Shown here piece by piece: positions 46,184-57,657 of a DNA stretch of 64,000 nt. The notes beneath the pieces are model-generated. The model worked only from the letters and a program-made list of their open reading frames with translations. It was not told the origin of the DNA and searched no databases. Origin of the DNA: Cytospora piceicola (lineage: Eukaryota > Ascomycota > Sordariomycetes > Diaporthales > Cytosporaceae); contig JALQBC010000002.1 of the NCBI GenBank assembly GCA_023375675.1, forward strand, positions 1,116,001-1,180,000, in the 5' to 3' direction. Positions within the stretch are counted from its first letter, which is position 1; every line of letters starts with the position of its first letter. A program made the translations under genes and the position numbers.

Positions 46184-49037
46184 CAACCTCGAAAGCGAGA
46201 CCACCAACCGCAGCCAATACAGACCGAATCTCATCGCAAGGCAAGATGGAGTTGGTGGGCGCAGGGTCACTGATAAGCCGTCCCCCATGCGTCAGCCCGG
46301 TCAGATGCAGAAGCAAGATCTCTGATTTCACGCAATGCTTTTCTCCCAATTGGGTGCTATCAGACGGCAGCGGGGAGCTGAGCTTATGCGAGGGACCAGA
46401 CAGTCGCAGATGCCTCGTTGCGACGACAGCAACAACAACAACAAAGATTGCAGCGCATACAACAGTCCGTGCAGTACATACATGTGATAGGGATGGTGTA
46501 GGCAAGGGGAGGGGGAGCCGCTGTAGGTGGGGAGGGAGGAGGGGGGGGGGCGCCGCCGCCGTTGGGAATCTCGTCTAAAGTTTCCCACCGCATCCCCCAT
46601 CCCCGGCACTGTTGGTCCGTCTGCATATACTCATATAGTGCACACTACACGTGTACATATGGTTTCTGGTTATTTTTTACATGTGCGCCGGCCCTGCGGG
46701 CCCCACCTCTGTCGAATCGTAGGATTCTCTCCCTTCCCCCCCAGGGCTGAGCTGGTCCATCATCACCTCAGCACGCTTAGCTGAAGGAGTAGGCCCCCCC
46801 CTGCAGAGACCCGCACTCTCCAGGCCTCGCTAACTAGGCACGGAATAGGAGACCGACGAGGACAGACGAAAGCGGAGATAAGCTCGCACTTGCGGAGAGT
46901 TTCCCAGGGACTCGGACCCAGCAGGCCGATGCCGTTCCTTATTTTTTTGCTTTTTCCTCTGGTCGCCCCTCCAGGAAAGGACTCGGATGGCTGGCTGACT
47001 GGCTGGCTGGGACACAAGCCGAGCCGGACTCGGGGTTCTGATAACTTTCCACGCTCGGGGGCCCGGGCAGCACCAAGACAAACACGCGCCAGCTGACAAT
47101 ATATGACGGTATTAAAGCGATATGAGTGTTCGGCCGAAGCCGCGGACGTCGATAGGAGGGAGCCTCCCCCCCTGACACCAATCATTCCCTTCTTCCAATT
47201 ACCTCGAACAGAAGTCGTTGCGTCCTTCCGAGTCTCCTGGCCCAAATGGCTTGCACAGTGCCTTGCCTGCCTGCCTGTCCGCCCCCAAAATGGATGGCGG
47301 TAGAGAGCAGTGTCCTCGTCGGGCCGATATTTGCATGCGAAGCGATCGCGATGAGTGAGATTGGCCTGTGGTAAATTGTAGGCGAATATGTATTTGAGAG
47401 TATGGTCCCTCTGTGGAGAGAGGGGAAGTAGGCCTCCATCATCTTTTCCATGCCGGCCGACATTTCCGGCACCATGACCGTCCGTGGCTTGTCATCCAGC
47501 CGGAGACGAGCTCTGTCGCCACCGTATATGAATCGAATCCTCCTCTATAGTACCTACGTCTCATGTCTTCGTACAGGAAAGCATGTGTCGTCAGGCATCG
47601 TCACGGTCAGGGACTGTGATGTCTCCCGGGCAGTGCCGATGCTGGATAATACCTGTGAAGGACTCCCTCGCCCATGTATAGACGACATCTTCTGGCGCCG
47701 ACTGGAGGTGGTGACCGCCTTCGGTATAGTGGTCGCCTTTCCAAGTAGTCAGCCCAGAACGGGGCTGACCGGGTCTCAGCATGAAATTCCACATGGCCCA
47801 GTAGCCCGGTGGCCCGCTGTCTTAGACAGTGACAGTTGCGACAGTCACCATGACTTCACACTTGGAGTCCCATTTGATCCACGGATGGAGAAGTGGGTTG
47901 GGTGGCCATTCCACCGTTGCAGATTAAGTCTCAAACCCTTACAAGTGGTAGCAGATGGTAGTAGGAAGAGTATTAGAAGGATGACCGCGACATCGAACAG
48001 GAAGCCAACGATGGGTGAGCAGGAGAGCGTATTGCTTGCATACACGCTTGAGATTTGACAAAATAGAGCGAAAACATACCGACGAAGCACTTGTGAAGGC
48101 GTAGCCTTGATTGGTTTCTTATAGAAAATCAATGTCATTGCAACGTGGCGTCAGTATGTACCCGACCTGTGTGCTTAGGTCCGAAAGCAAGGTAAAAAAT
48201 GCAGAACTCGAACACGAACATACACAATTATGTCTTGGTACCCATCAACCGACAAAATAGCCGTGGTGTAGTTCATCATACAGCAGCACCGCGATTGTTC
48301 GTTGTCGCCACGGGTGGAATATCTATGTACACAAAAGCTCTTACACACGCCGTTGACATCAAATAGCATGCCCCTTTTCTGAGCTTTTCCGGTCCATGTA
48401 GTGGCACAATCATAGTCCTACAGCCCCAGAACCAACAACGCAAAGACAACTAACTCCCTGGTTGGCGAGAGCCGTCCAATTGTAGATGACGAGCCCTGGC
48501 GCGCCCAAACAACCTGTATAAGCATGCCAAACACCTGAAAACCCTTTAAAGAAACCGCATGTCGTAGGGATTGATATGGCCAATACGCTTACATGGCGCA
48601 GGCCCAATAGTACAGCGTGTCCAGCATGAATGTGTGGTATCATATCGAAATCAAAGAGCAACTGAGCAAGACAAATGCTAAACAAAGGGAATAAAAGAAC
48701 AGCCCGCTCGAGGAGTTGGACAAAACGAAGGTCGTGACGAAAGTGTCGTTATCTCGTGGTCGTAATACCTGTCGATAGCGCTGAAAATGTAGAAACGCGT
48801 GCTGTCTTCCCGCGATAGTAGTATCTCCTTCGAGCTTTCGCAATACCAAATGATCCCCAGTCACAGCGTGGTGGATATCCAGCCAGACAACGCTTGTAGA
48901 ATTCAATGGAGAAGGCCAACCGTCCCTGTCCAGATCGCTTTTGCCTCAGAGGGCCCCTATCCAGATAGGTCGATCAAAATAGCTCCACGAGACGTGGATA
49001 GTTCAAAGTGAAGTATCTCCCAAATGGTGTAATTTTT

Positions 49038-52000
49038 TCAGACGTCCATCATCTCCATGTCGACTTGGCCGTTGCCTTGAGAGCCCCAATTACCCTCAAA
49101 GACTGTGGCACCGGCTCGGCGATGCGTGATAACCCATTTCGCCGACTCGAAGTCAAGAACTTGTTCAGCAGTAGGGCGGTCATCTGGTTTTGGGGCGAGC
49201 ATCCACTGGACGATCTGGTCCAGGGAGTCCGGATGTTCAGCCTCCACCATGAACTTTGGTGGGTGTCGTGGGTCGCCGCGCTTTGGAACGGCAAACAGGT
49301 TGCTGGCATCGTGCGTAGATGTGGTTGAGAAGTTGAAAGGAAAGTCCTGGCTGTTGTCGCCTGCGGGATCGTGTTCGTCTCGAGGCAATGGAGACACTCC
49401 AGAGGTGATATCAACATCGCCGACAACAGGCATGCCTGTAGCATCCCGAACGAGAGCATCCGACTCGCTGCCGGTAAGAGGTCCAGTGGGAAAGCCTGCA
49501 AAATTGCCCTCCCGCAAGGCAAGCCAGTGTGGTCCATTGTCTGGGAGCCAAACATTGCTGGCAATCTCGAACATGATCAAGCCCAGTGCAAAGACGTCCG
49601 CTGGCATGTCATATCTGCCCTGAAGGATCTCCGGGGCGATGTATCGACGGTCTCCTTCACCTTCAATACCGCGTGCAGCCGGCCACTTTGTTGCCATACC
49701 AAAATCTCCAATTTTCAGCGTACCCTCATAGTCGATGAGAATGTTGTCGGGTTTGATGTCGAGATGAATCAATCCGGCGTCATGGATGCTCTGGAGGCCC
49801 TGCAATCCTGTTAGTTCGAAGTTATGGACCTGGAAAACACCAAAGGGCGCTTACCATGCAAGCCTCCACCAAGATCTTCCAGATTCTGAAGTCGTCCAGA
49901 CGACCGGCCGAACCAACAGTCCCCAGGAAGTCCGACAAACTGCCTTCCTCGCAGTACTCCGTCTGGATGTAGAGGTGGTATTGCTTTTCCCAGCTGTCGA
50001 CGTACTGCAGAACATGAGGACGTCCGCAAAGGGCTTGCAGTATGTTGACCTCCCGAAGCTTGGACTCACGATCCTTCGCACCAAAGAATGGTAGGCGTGT
50101 TCTCTTGACAGCAAATATTCGCGCCTTGGACGGTGTCGGGGGAGTACCAGGAGTGCCACTCAACGCCGCAGCGGGATGTTGCTCGCCCAAATCTTTAACT
50201 TTGAATACCTGAGAGAACTCGCCCTTGCCAATCAACTCAACCTCGTCAAAGCGCGTACTGAGTACCATGTCAACATCGTTGGGCCCATGGTCATTGACAG
50301 GCGTGATACTCATGCGGCGGTCAGCGAACCCAAAATGATCACCTTGTCTCGTGGTTGGTGTTGCAGGTGGAAAGGAGGATCCGAATGTCGCAATTTTAGA
50401 TGCATCATGGTTAGAAATAGACAAGGAGCTGGGATCAAGGGGTATGAGATTGGTATTCTCGCGTGGTGTCTTGGGAGAAGCGGCTCCGAGCTTCTCCATT
50501 GGGGCCAACGGGCTTGCTGTGATCACGAAGGTTGTTTTAGCAAACTCAACTTTCTTCTGACTGGATAAAGTAGGGGTTGTGAAGTGAAGCTCAAGCCGCT
50601 CGGGTGTAGTGTGAGATCCACGCCGAGCTCGAGACTTGTGGAAGGAAAGCACTGGTTCTGAGAGGGGCAAAGATAGGTCGCCTTCAAGCACAGCAGTGGT
50701 CTCGGCTGCTTCGAAGTGCGTCCGATCTGCAACTCCCGTGTCTGTCGAGCTTTTCTTGAGAGGTGTCGACTTACACATAGGCTCAGGCATTGGACGAGCA
50801 TCGCGGAACCCGGCTACAGTGAGGGGCACTGGCAATGACCTCGTAAAATTCGTCTCGCCAACCGACTTTGAATTTCCGAGGCTTCTAAATAGGACAGATT
50901 TCGTCGGTGTGGGCGGGAACTCGATGTTATCGGGTGACTCCGGGGAGTCAATGTCCGAATCGAAGCTGAAGATGCTCGCCTTGCGAGGATGACCTGGCTG
51001 GAAGGGCTTGAACAAGCTGGCCCTTTTGTCGGAGTCTCCAATCACGATATTCTCTTTGCGACCTGGCGCAAACGGGCTTGATGGGGATCCAAAGGAATGC
51101 CGCTGTCGGGTCTTACCGCCACCAGACGAAGTTGGATAGGTGTTGGAGGGGTAGATCGGTTTCTTGCAAGGCGTATCGGGCATGACCTGCTTCACCCCAC
51201 GATAAGTCGGCTCCTGTTCTGGGTTGCGGTTGACTTTCGAAATCAGCCCGGTTGACTTGAAGGCATCCTGCAGTGGTCTCGCGGATTTGTATGCTGGCGT
51301 CGCTGTATTCCGGTTTCCATGATCGAGCGGAGGCCGCGCACCCACTGGCATAGACTTCGCAAACGAATGTTTCGGCCTCTCAAAATGTACCGGAACAAGG
51401 CAGGGCGACTCATCAGCAAGGCTCGAGTTGGAGGATGAGGTGGTGAGCGAACGCGATAAAGGATGAGGCTGCGGTGTGTGGCTGGGTCGGTCCAGCATAT
51501 GTAGAGAAGGATTAGGCAATGGATCCCTCGCAGAGAAAGGACTGTCACGGGGCAGTACAGGCTGTACAAATTGGTCCAGCGACACACGCGGCCTACTTCG
51601 CGGGTTAGGCGTCGATACTTCAGCGCCCATCTGCGCCAGATGTTTCTCGCCCTGACGGCGTCCCCATGATGATCGGTCGCCCTGTCGCTGCTGCAAGGTA
51701 GACTTGCGCAAAGAGTCTGATCGACGTGACATCTCAGCCGGTGTCGGTGAAGCAGGGTCGTCGCGAAGGAGGGAAGGGTCAGTGTCCAGCTTGTCTTCTC
51801 TATTCTGGTCTTCGTGGATCTTGAAGCCCTCGGGCAGAGGCGACTGGGTGTCGAAAACGGTAGAGTCGTTGGTAGAAAAGAGCGAAACGCCATGCAAGCT
51901 GCGGCGCTTCGCCACTGGGCTTCCCACCTGTACTCGATCGGTATTCATGCGCGCATCACCTCGCTTGAGAGGGCCGAAAGAGGTCGAAGGGATTGGATCT

Positions 52001-52605
52001 GGTTTGGAGTCGGAAAAGCGCGGGAGGCTGTTCTTGGACGCGCCAGTTAAGTCGAGGTGCATGGAATGGCGCGGCTGTTGCCTTTCGGAGCTCTTGCGCG
52101 AGGTAGGGCTGTGCGTCAGTGGAAAGTTGGCAAACAGGTGGTTTTCTTGCCCCGACGAATCGTCTGAACCCGACGGCGATGATGATATGGTGGAGTTCCC
52201 AGAATCGGCCGTGTTGCTCAAAACACGCCTGGTAGGGCTTTTCGAAGAAAGTCGTGTAGCTCGATAGGTTGGTTTGGCGGAGGCAGCCTTCGGTTTGACG
52301 GAGCGTAGGGAAAGCTTGACGCCAGGTCGAAAAGGTGTTGAGAGGTGGGATTGCGAATACTGATGGGACAGCTGGGGCGCAGAAGCTGGTGGCATAGGTC
52401 TTTGTATGATCCGACAAGGAGATGGCGATTTTGGAGATGAAGAAGCGTCAGGACTTTGTGATTTCCCCCTCACAATATTGAACTTTGAGGGTGATCGAGA
52501 CAAGGAACGCCTCAATGATCGAACAGCAGTAGTAACATCGACGTGGTGAACACTATTGGGTGATGGGAGGGTCAACGTGCCTCCATTGCTATTCGAGTAG
52601 GACAT
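49038..52605 (-). CDS. wee1: Wee1/AnkA-type cell-cycle kinase
   Basis: Wee1 kinases phosphorylate the conserved tyrosine of Cdk1 in the nucleus and delay mitotic entry. Minus-strand exons are 52605-49855 and 49799-49038, split by a 55-nt phase-0 intron (GTAAGC...TTGCAG), giving 1170 residues. The first ~780 residues are Ser/Pro-rich and disordered, with many SP/TP sites. The kinase domain starts near 785 with the Gly loop IGKGEFSQVF, then AVKRTRLPF, REVNILQAL, HVLQYVDSWE and YIQTEYCEEGSL. The catalytic loop IHLDIKPDN has HLD where most kinases have HRD, as is usual for Wee1. DFGMATKW follows, then EGDRRYIAPEIL, the family hallmark. The splice joins VEACM to GLQSIHDAG. An in-frame ATG five codons upstream (52620) is possible; I chose MSYSNSNGG as the likelier start. 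The C-terminus ends in an acidic-hydrophobic DMEMMDV. The symbol follows S. pombe; the A. nidulans name is ankA and the budding yeast name SWE1. Confidence 0.95.
49800..49854 (-). other. intron in wee1 (55 nt)
   Basis: Minus-strand donor TGCATG|GTAAGC; the acceptor is GATTGCAG|GGC, 11 nt after an ACTAAC branch-like sequence. The earlier AACAG acceptor would shift the frame. Confidence 0.85.
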
Positions 52606-53737
52606 GGCTTTGATGCGCAATCAATGCTTTATGGATGCGCTGTTGTAAAACACAAAGCAGGGGAAGGGGGATTTCAGACAACTGGGCCAAGCCCTTCAGA
52701 TCTCAAGTCTCAGTGTGATTTCAAGCCGATCAGTTCAGCACAACGGTCTGCTGTCCCTTGATGTCAACCCTCAAGCACCACATGTTGAGCAGGCACCGGG
52801 TGGATGGGGAAGAAAGGAACGACATACATACGGTCTCAGCACCTTGAGGGTACCTAGATATATCGTGCACGGCGCAGGCTGGGACTTGAGAGTTACGGGA
52901 GACCACCGTCTAAACTACCTAGGTATGGATATGTTGATGTCGCGGTAGGCTGCAGTAACGGGATAGGCAGGCGGGACCGAAGCTCAGGCAGCAGCAGCGG
53001 GTAGCAGTCAAGGGAGAAACAACACTCGATCTGTAAGGCTGAATTGAACAGGAGAGCAGTGACTCCCTCAGACCACCATTCCGGACGGCGTATCGAACTC
53101 TGATCTCGGGTGGCGATGTTCGATGACTGCTGATGATACGGGTTCGGGAACTGGGACGTAGACGCGAGTGATTGTGGCTCGACAACGCGTCACAAACAGA
53201 GGGCGAGTATGGGATGGGTCGAAGGTTGAAGAAGAAAACGACTGTGCTCCAGCTTGGCTTGGTACCTTGCGATCAAGATTCCAAGCTATCTGGGGGTCGT
53301 AACAAGTCTGGTGGTTGAAGCGCCGTGATGCGACAAGATGTGGTGGTGGCCTAATGCGGTCGCTTATGGGCCTCCAGGGGTGGCAAGGCAGAGGGTGCCT
53401 GTTGGTGGCTGCTTGTTTACTTTGGTATCTGCGGTTGGAAGGAGCAGGTCACGGGTGATGACGATCGGGATTTGGGTGTGGTCGCAATGGTTGATACAGG
53501 GAAGGAATAGCTGATGGGGTTATTGATAAGATAAACAGGAGGAGGGGTGGTCGGATGGTGGAGGGGGAGGATTAGAGGTATGAATAATGTGGTGTGGTGA
53601 GAAGTCTAAGAGGTGGCAGCTTCCTTGTCATGCCGTACAGCAAGTGAAGTCGCGTTGTTGTTTACCCCTTTCCTAATCGGGAAATAAGTTTATCACGCGT
53701 CACCGCCATGGCAAGCGCGTTTTAATGGGGCTAAGAC
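52606..53737. other. wee1 upstream region
   Basis: This 1.1-kb stretch lies between the wee1 start and the Mutator-like element, so the element sits in or next to the wee1 promoter. One exact TACCTAGGTA (52916) lies 311 nt upstream of the chosen ATG. A C/T-rich leader-like strand is seen on the minus strand near 53000-53250. No gene is supported. Confidence 0.6.
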
Positions 53738-53744
53738 CAGTTAA
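53738..53744. repeat. left target-site duplication (CAGTTAA)
   Basis: CAGTTAA directly precedes the left terminal repeat and recurs at 57651-57657 directly after the right one. The next base is G on both sides, so the duplication could be counted as 8 bp if the terminal G is flank. Confidence 0.8.
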
Positions 53745-53810
53745 GCGAAACAGCTGAAATGACTCCCCTACGGGATTTTCTGACTCCCCCAGTGGCCCGT
53801 GCCACCCGCA
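53745..53810. repeat. left 66-bp terminal inverted repeat of the MULE
   Basis: It begins GCGAAACAGCTGAAATGACT and matches the reverse complement of 57585-57650 at 65 of 66 positions; the mismatch is T at 53769. Confidence 0.92.
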
Positions 53811-54118
53811 GCCAAATTTATGACTTACGATTAGGTGCAGTGCTGCCCAATTATGAGGTACCTTAATTAATATAGCGGCAAGGCGCGCATCGCTAACAAA
53901 GTGACTAATCGACCACGCTACACCACGCAGCCATCACCACTCTCGCTACCACTAATATCACGACCACTTCAACACCCGACCACGTAACGGTTTCTCGAGC
54001 GATTATCGCTATACTTTCGGCTTTAGTTAATTGCGTCCTTCCCGTCAGAATAACTATACTCTCGACCCTACAGCCTGACTATAAGGCTGTCCCTCGCGCC
54101 GAGTCTGCTACTATCATA

Positions 54119-56600
54119 TTGCCTGAGAGTACCTCGCGCCGTGGCTCTGTTTCCTCAGGTGCTTCGTCTATTATCGACCTCTCCTCGGCGGTATCTTCAC
54201 GGGCATCCTCTCCCGAGCCTTCCCTGCCTGCCCTGCCTGCCCTGCCTACCCTGCCTGCCCTGCTAGTACCTACGACCGACCATCTACGAGATCTCGAAGC
54301 GCTGGGCTACTATTAGGCTACGTTCGATAAGGTATACGATGCCGTATAGACTGCAGCCATCTAGGCCGGCTTCAATGTCGTTAAAAGGCGCCCTAGTAGC
54401 AGACGAGATAGATCTATTAAAGACTACCAGATCGAGTATACGTTTAGCCGAGAAACTAAGTACAACCCTAGGCTTAAAGCTAATACGACGTTTAAGAAAT
54501 ACGGCTGTAAATAGATAGGCACTATCGCGCAGCAGAGGTCACGAAAAGGCGAGCTCGGCCTAGTCAGATTTACTATTAAACCTACGCATAAGACGACCGG
54601 CCAGCGCTACGACCTTTATAACTATACTCTCTTAAAGCGTAATGCTAACCGCCTTACTAGCGGCAGGAGGCTCAGGCGTAAGCAGACTATACTAGATTTT
54701 ATCGAGATCCACGGCCTAAACCCTCAACTGTCTTTCGCTACGATTACTACGATGCTTAACCGGTAGTACGAAGGCTTAAGTATACGGCCGTACGACGTTA
54801 AGAATGTATACCAGAAGTTCAGGGACTAGAGATTTAAAGATCGCGATGCTACGCAGCAGTTTATCTCCGACCTTCTCGAGAGTAAACGGGACAGAGGCGG
54901 CTATTTCGAGGTCTAGAGAGAAGACCCAGACAACCCGCTTAGCCGTATCAGGCACGCTGTATAGGCCACGCCGTAGATGACCACGATGCTCAAGGAGAAC
55001 CCGAACGTCGTTAGCTTCGATAGCATATATAAGGTTAACCGGTTCAATATGCCCTTCTTTCAAGGCTATAGCGTGTCGCTATTTAAGAGTAATTTCTCTG
55101 CTTTCTTTACCCTAATCGGAGATAAACGTGAAGAGTCCTTTACGTAGGTGCTAGGCTAGTTCATAAAGATATACCGCCAGCATAATATCGCTCTTCCGGA
55201 TATTATTTTAAGTAACCTTAATCGAGCCTTTAAGAACGCCGCCGGGAAGACCTTTCCTGATACCGTAAAGCACTAGATCTACCGCTAGCACCTGATAAAG
55301 AACGTCGTTTATAACGTTAAAAAGAAATAGGTCAGTAGCAGCCTCGAAGGCATACTGCTAAAGGAGAGGGGGGGTAGCGTTAGCAGCGGTCTACGGCTAT
55401 ACGAATAACGTGCAGAATAAAAGGGCTATATCACCTACTACGAGGCTCGGAATCTCGAGGCATCGCGAGATTATATAGTTACTAAGGTCGCATCTAGTCT
55501 CCTTTACCCCGACGATCGTTAAGACCGTGGGCAGGCCGATACGCGCTAAAGGGGCGTGCCTGACGTACAGGCCGTAGGCGTTTTGCCCGAAGGAGGTCCT
55601 CGTCGATTTAAGCCGAACGCTAATAGTCTTTTAGCTACGTAGAAGGCGTGTGTTTATACCGAAACAGAGCAGGTATATTATAAGGTATAGTAGCGGCTAA
55701 AGGATGAATTCAGTAACGAGGAAGGTATATCTAATAACTCACGTTGTCCTAGTTAATTTACTGCTAATCTCGGTTTAGATATTATTAACTACCTCGACGA
55801 TATTTATAATGGCTAGGTACTGCAATTTGCCGAGTTTACTGTAAAGGGATACCGGAATTTTAGTCTGAAAGTTACCTCTAAAGTAGAAAGCTAATATCAC
55901 GCCTTAAAGACCCAACTTAAAGATCGCCGGGCCGATCTAACTTAGCTTTACGATACTATTAAAGAGATACTTCGCCGGCAGGCCGAAGCGGAAGAAAACA
56001 ATAAGGCTGACTAAGGTAATAAGGTTATTACCCGCTAGAAGAAGGTTAACGTAATACGGCTACTATAGAAACGCGTTAGCTATCGTAGTATAAAGTTACT
56101 ATACCGGCAGGTTGAACTAGCCTAGACCTACCTCGTAAAGCATTATAGACCGCTACCCTTGTTACTCTGTACGTACTGTTTTACAGCGTAGTTTAGCCTG
56201 CCTTGCTAGCACCGTATCGCTGTCCTAATAGATACAGACTAACCGATCTATATTACAGAGCTAGATAAATACTAGTAGTTAAACAAAGACGAGGTAAGTA
56301 GTACCTACGAGATCTTATACACTAGCTAATTATATAGGTATAGGAACTCAACCTACGCGACCTCGAGATCCTTACCGAGCGTACACCCTTTATACAGCCC
56401 AGCCGGCGATAGAACTAGAACGCTTAGCTAAGTATAGCGTGGTTAACGAGAGGCTAGGCAGAGGGCGAGTCTACTAGCTATAGGCACGAACCTTCCTACG
56501 ATAAACCTCCTAGGCCTAAAAGGAAGAGGGTTACAGTAGCCCAAAAGGCTAAGATAAAGGCTAATTAATAGCGGTAACGGTAGGAGGAGATGCTATTATA
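54119..56600 (+). pseudogene. Mutator-like transposase, broken by RIP-type stop codons
   Basis: One reading frame can be followed from 54119 to about 56570 with no frameshift, but it is interrupted by many stops. In the first part these are nearly all TAG, as expected from CAG or TGG codons changed by CpA-to-TpA mutation. Readable blocks are KKYGCK, a MULE-type catalytic region around VVSFDSIYKVNRFNMPFFQG (about 55,006-55,065), a second acidic site in DIILSNLNRAF, and a C-terminal SWIM-type pattern (CTYCFTA...LPC.H, 56,168-56,210). A 44-nt intron (GTAAGT...ATAG, 56294-56337) keeps the reading consistent into a basic tail (KPPRPKRKRVTV). The true start is uncertain and may lie upstream of 54119. 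Confidence 0.8.
54222..54263. repeat. CCTGC(CTGCC) tandem repeat inside the MULE
   Basis: Units of CCTGCCTGCC and CCTGCCTACC give a Leu-Pro-Ala repeat in the transposase frame. The TGs are retained here although the rest of the frame has lost most of them. Confidence 0.8.
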
Positions 56601-56855
56601 ATTAGAAGCACGCTTCTAGATAATAAAGTAGAGGTTAACGCAGACACAGCTAATCTTATAGTTATCTACATCTTAGGCTACTCCGATAGCATCGTAGCCG
56701 TACGGACAACCTTACGGCATAAAGATACCGCCTCCTTCGAATTAACAGGTTAGGTAGTAGCTACAGCGATATCATATACCGCTACGGTCCTAGCCTTAGT
56801 TCCAGCCGCTACAAGCTATGCTATCTACCTATACGACGGCTTTATACAGGCTAAA

Positions 56856-56936
56856 TAGGCATACAGTTACTGTAAATAGCGATAGGTATACAGTTACTAT
56901 AAACGGCGGTAGGTATATAGTCACTGTAAACGGCCT
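56856..56936. repeat. 27-bp tandem repeat, three units, inside the MULE
   Basis: Units 56856-56882, 56883-56909 and 56910-56936 share the pattern TAGGTATACAGTTACT followed by GTAAACGGC. They differ mainly by C/T and G/A changes, as RIP would leave. The array lies in the noncoding part between the transposase and the right end, a place where subterminal transposase-binding repeats may occur. Confidence 0.85.
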
Positions 56937-57387
56937 AGCTAGGCAACAATCTGCTACTACGTAGCCGGGATAGAGTTATATTAGCTATACGGCCGGGGCA
57001 GCTAGCAGATATTATTACAGCTGATTAGCAGCTGTTAGAAGCGAGACGAAGCGATAATCGAGGTTATCGCTTTAAATAGTTCTAAACGGCTCGATTAAAG
57101 GCTACAGTTAAAAGGCAACAGCGACGACTAAAGCGACAACGGTCACTCTGCGATTGCATAGTAACCATTAGGCATACAGACAAACAAACTACACTATTCG
57201 AACCGTCTCGTCGAGGGCATTCAGGGTATATAAAAATGGTATCTGTAAGCTAGGTTCTAGATAGGTATACGTCACCGTAAAGTATTACGGTCAGGGTAAC
57301 TGCCGCCGCCGCATTACACCTAAGCACTCCCGGCTACGTAAATAGTGTATATATATAATAGTATTAACTAAATCTCAACAATTAATA

Positions 57388-57504
57388 GGGCTACTAGTGT
57401 AGTAGTATCACGCGCCGTATTAATTTCCATTGAAGCTAACAGGAAGCCCCTGCTAGCTTCAATAGAAGTTTCGGCGAGCCCCTGGTTCGATTCCAGGGTA
57501 GCCT
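57388..57504 (+). tRNA. tRNA-like structure with a hairpin-expanded anticodon arm, inside the MULE (probably not a working decoder)
   Basis: The folded parts are in correct tRNA order and spacing. Acceptor GGGCTAC (57388-57394) pairs with GTAGCCT (57498-57504). TA follows, then a short D arm GTG...CAC. The anticodon stem is CGCCG (57413-57417) with CGGCG (57472-57476), with a 4-nt variable loop. The perfect T arm is CCTGG-TTCGATT-CCAGG (57481-57497), the B box. A run of five T at 57508-57512 resembles a Pol III terminator. The D region TAGTGTAGTAGTATCAC resembles a Gly tRNA with G-to-A changes. The anticodon loop holds a 47-nt insert at the canonical intron site that folds into a hairpin. Positions 34-36 would read TTA, but position 33 is A where U is nearly universal, so normal decoding is doubtful. 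CCA is not encoded, as usual for eukaryotic tRNA genes. Confidence 0.55.
57429..57463. repeat. 35-nt near-perfect hairpin in the tRNA-like anticodon arm
   Basis: ATTGAAGCTA pairs with TAGCTTCAAT, then one A/C mismatch, then CAGG with CCTG, closing on a 5-nt loop AAGCC. Flanking AATTTC and GAAGTT extend the helix towards the anticodon stem with one mismatch. Confidence 0.85.
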
Positions 57505-57584
57505 AACTTTTTGTCTTTTTGCACTATAACCCGATTCGGCTGGCCGAGCTAACTTACACCAAAATTTGTATGGCGGGTGGCTCG

Positions 57585-57650
57585 TGCGGGTGGCACGGGC
57601 CACTGGGGGAGTCAGAAAATCCCGTGGGGGAGTCATTTCAGCTGTTTCGC
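57585..57650. repeat. right 66-bp terminal inverted repeat of the MULE
   Basis: It ends CATTTCAGCTGTTTCGC and is the reverse complement of 53745-53810 with one mismatch. Confidence 0.92.
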
Positions 57651-57657
57651 CAGTTAA
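57651..57657. repeat. right target-site duplication (CAGTTAA)
   Basis: Identical to 53738-53744 and directly adjacent to the right terminal inverted repeat. Confidence 0.8.

Larger units (their letters stand above)
32857..49037. other. 16.2-kb intergenic region between nsdD and wee1, no well-supported gene
   Basis: Both flanking genes are on the minus strand, so the left part (from 32857) is the nsdD promoter and leader and the right end is the wee1 3' flank. Base composition is ordinary and not RIP-like. It holds eight-base and larger palindromes of the TACCTAGGTA family (35205, 36074, 36082, 36413), a 13-bp minisatellite at 35568 and many G runs. Two weak gene candidates (42420 and 43511) are listed separately. 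Stretches at about 37.2-41.5 and 46.8-49.0 kb are less repetitive but show no recognisable protein. Confidence 0.55.
53745..57650. mobile_element. RIP-degraded Mutator-like element (MULE), complete with TIRs and TSD
   Basis: The 3906-bp element has 66-bp terminal inverted repeats (53745-53810 and 57585-57650) with a single mismatch, flanked by CAGTTAA on both sides. Inside is a decayed plus-strand transposase frame with a Mutator-type DDE region and a SWIM-like zinc motif. From about 54,300 to 57,200 CpA and TpG are scarce and TpA is abundant, the pattern left by repeat-induced point mutation. The terminal repeats keep CpA and TpG sites. It is inserted 1.1 kb upstream of wee1. A tRNA-like unit sits close to the right end. 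It should be immobile unless an active copy exists elsewhere. Confidence 0.85.

Noticed and set aside
47450..48058. 202-residue plus-strand open frame
   Set aside because: Overlaps equally long minus-strand frames and shows no domain or codon bias; treated as chance.
48410..48906. Possible membrane-protein remnant on the minus strand just downstream of wee1, with a tempting intron at about 48540-48590
   Set aside because: When the splice site is read base by base the joined frame loses the hydrophobic pattern and hits a stop. The individual frames are short and have no recognisable family, and the stretch is probably the wee1 3' flank.
54119..56600. Reassigned TAG codons (a changed genetic code in the element) as an explanation for the many TAGs
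   Set aside because: TAA also occurs, the host genes use the standard code, and CpA/TpG loss across the whole element fits RIP without further assumptions.
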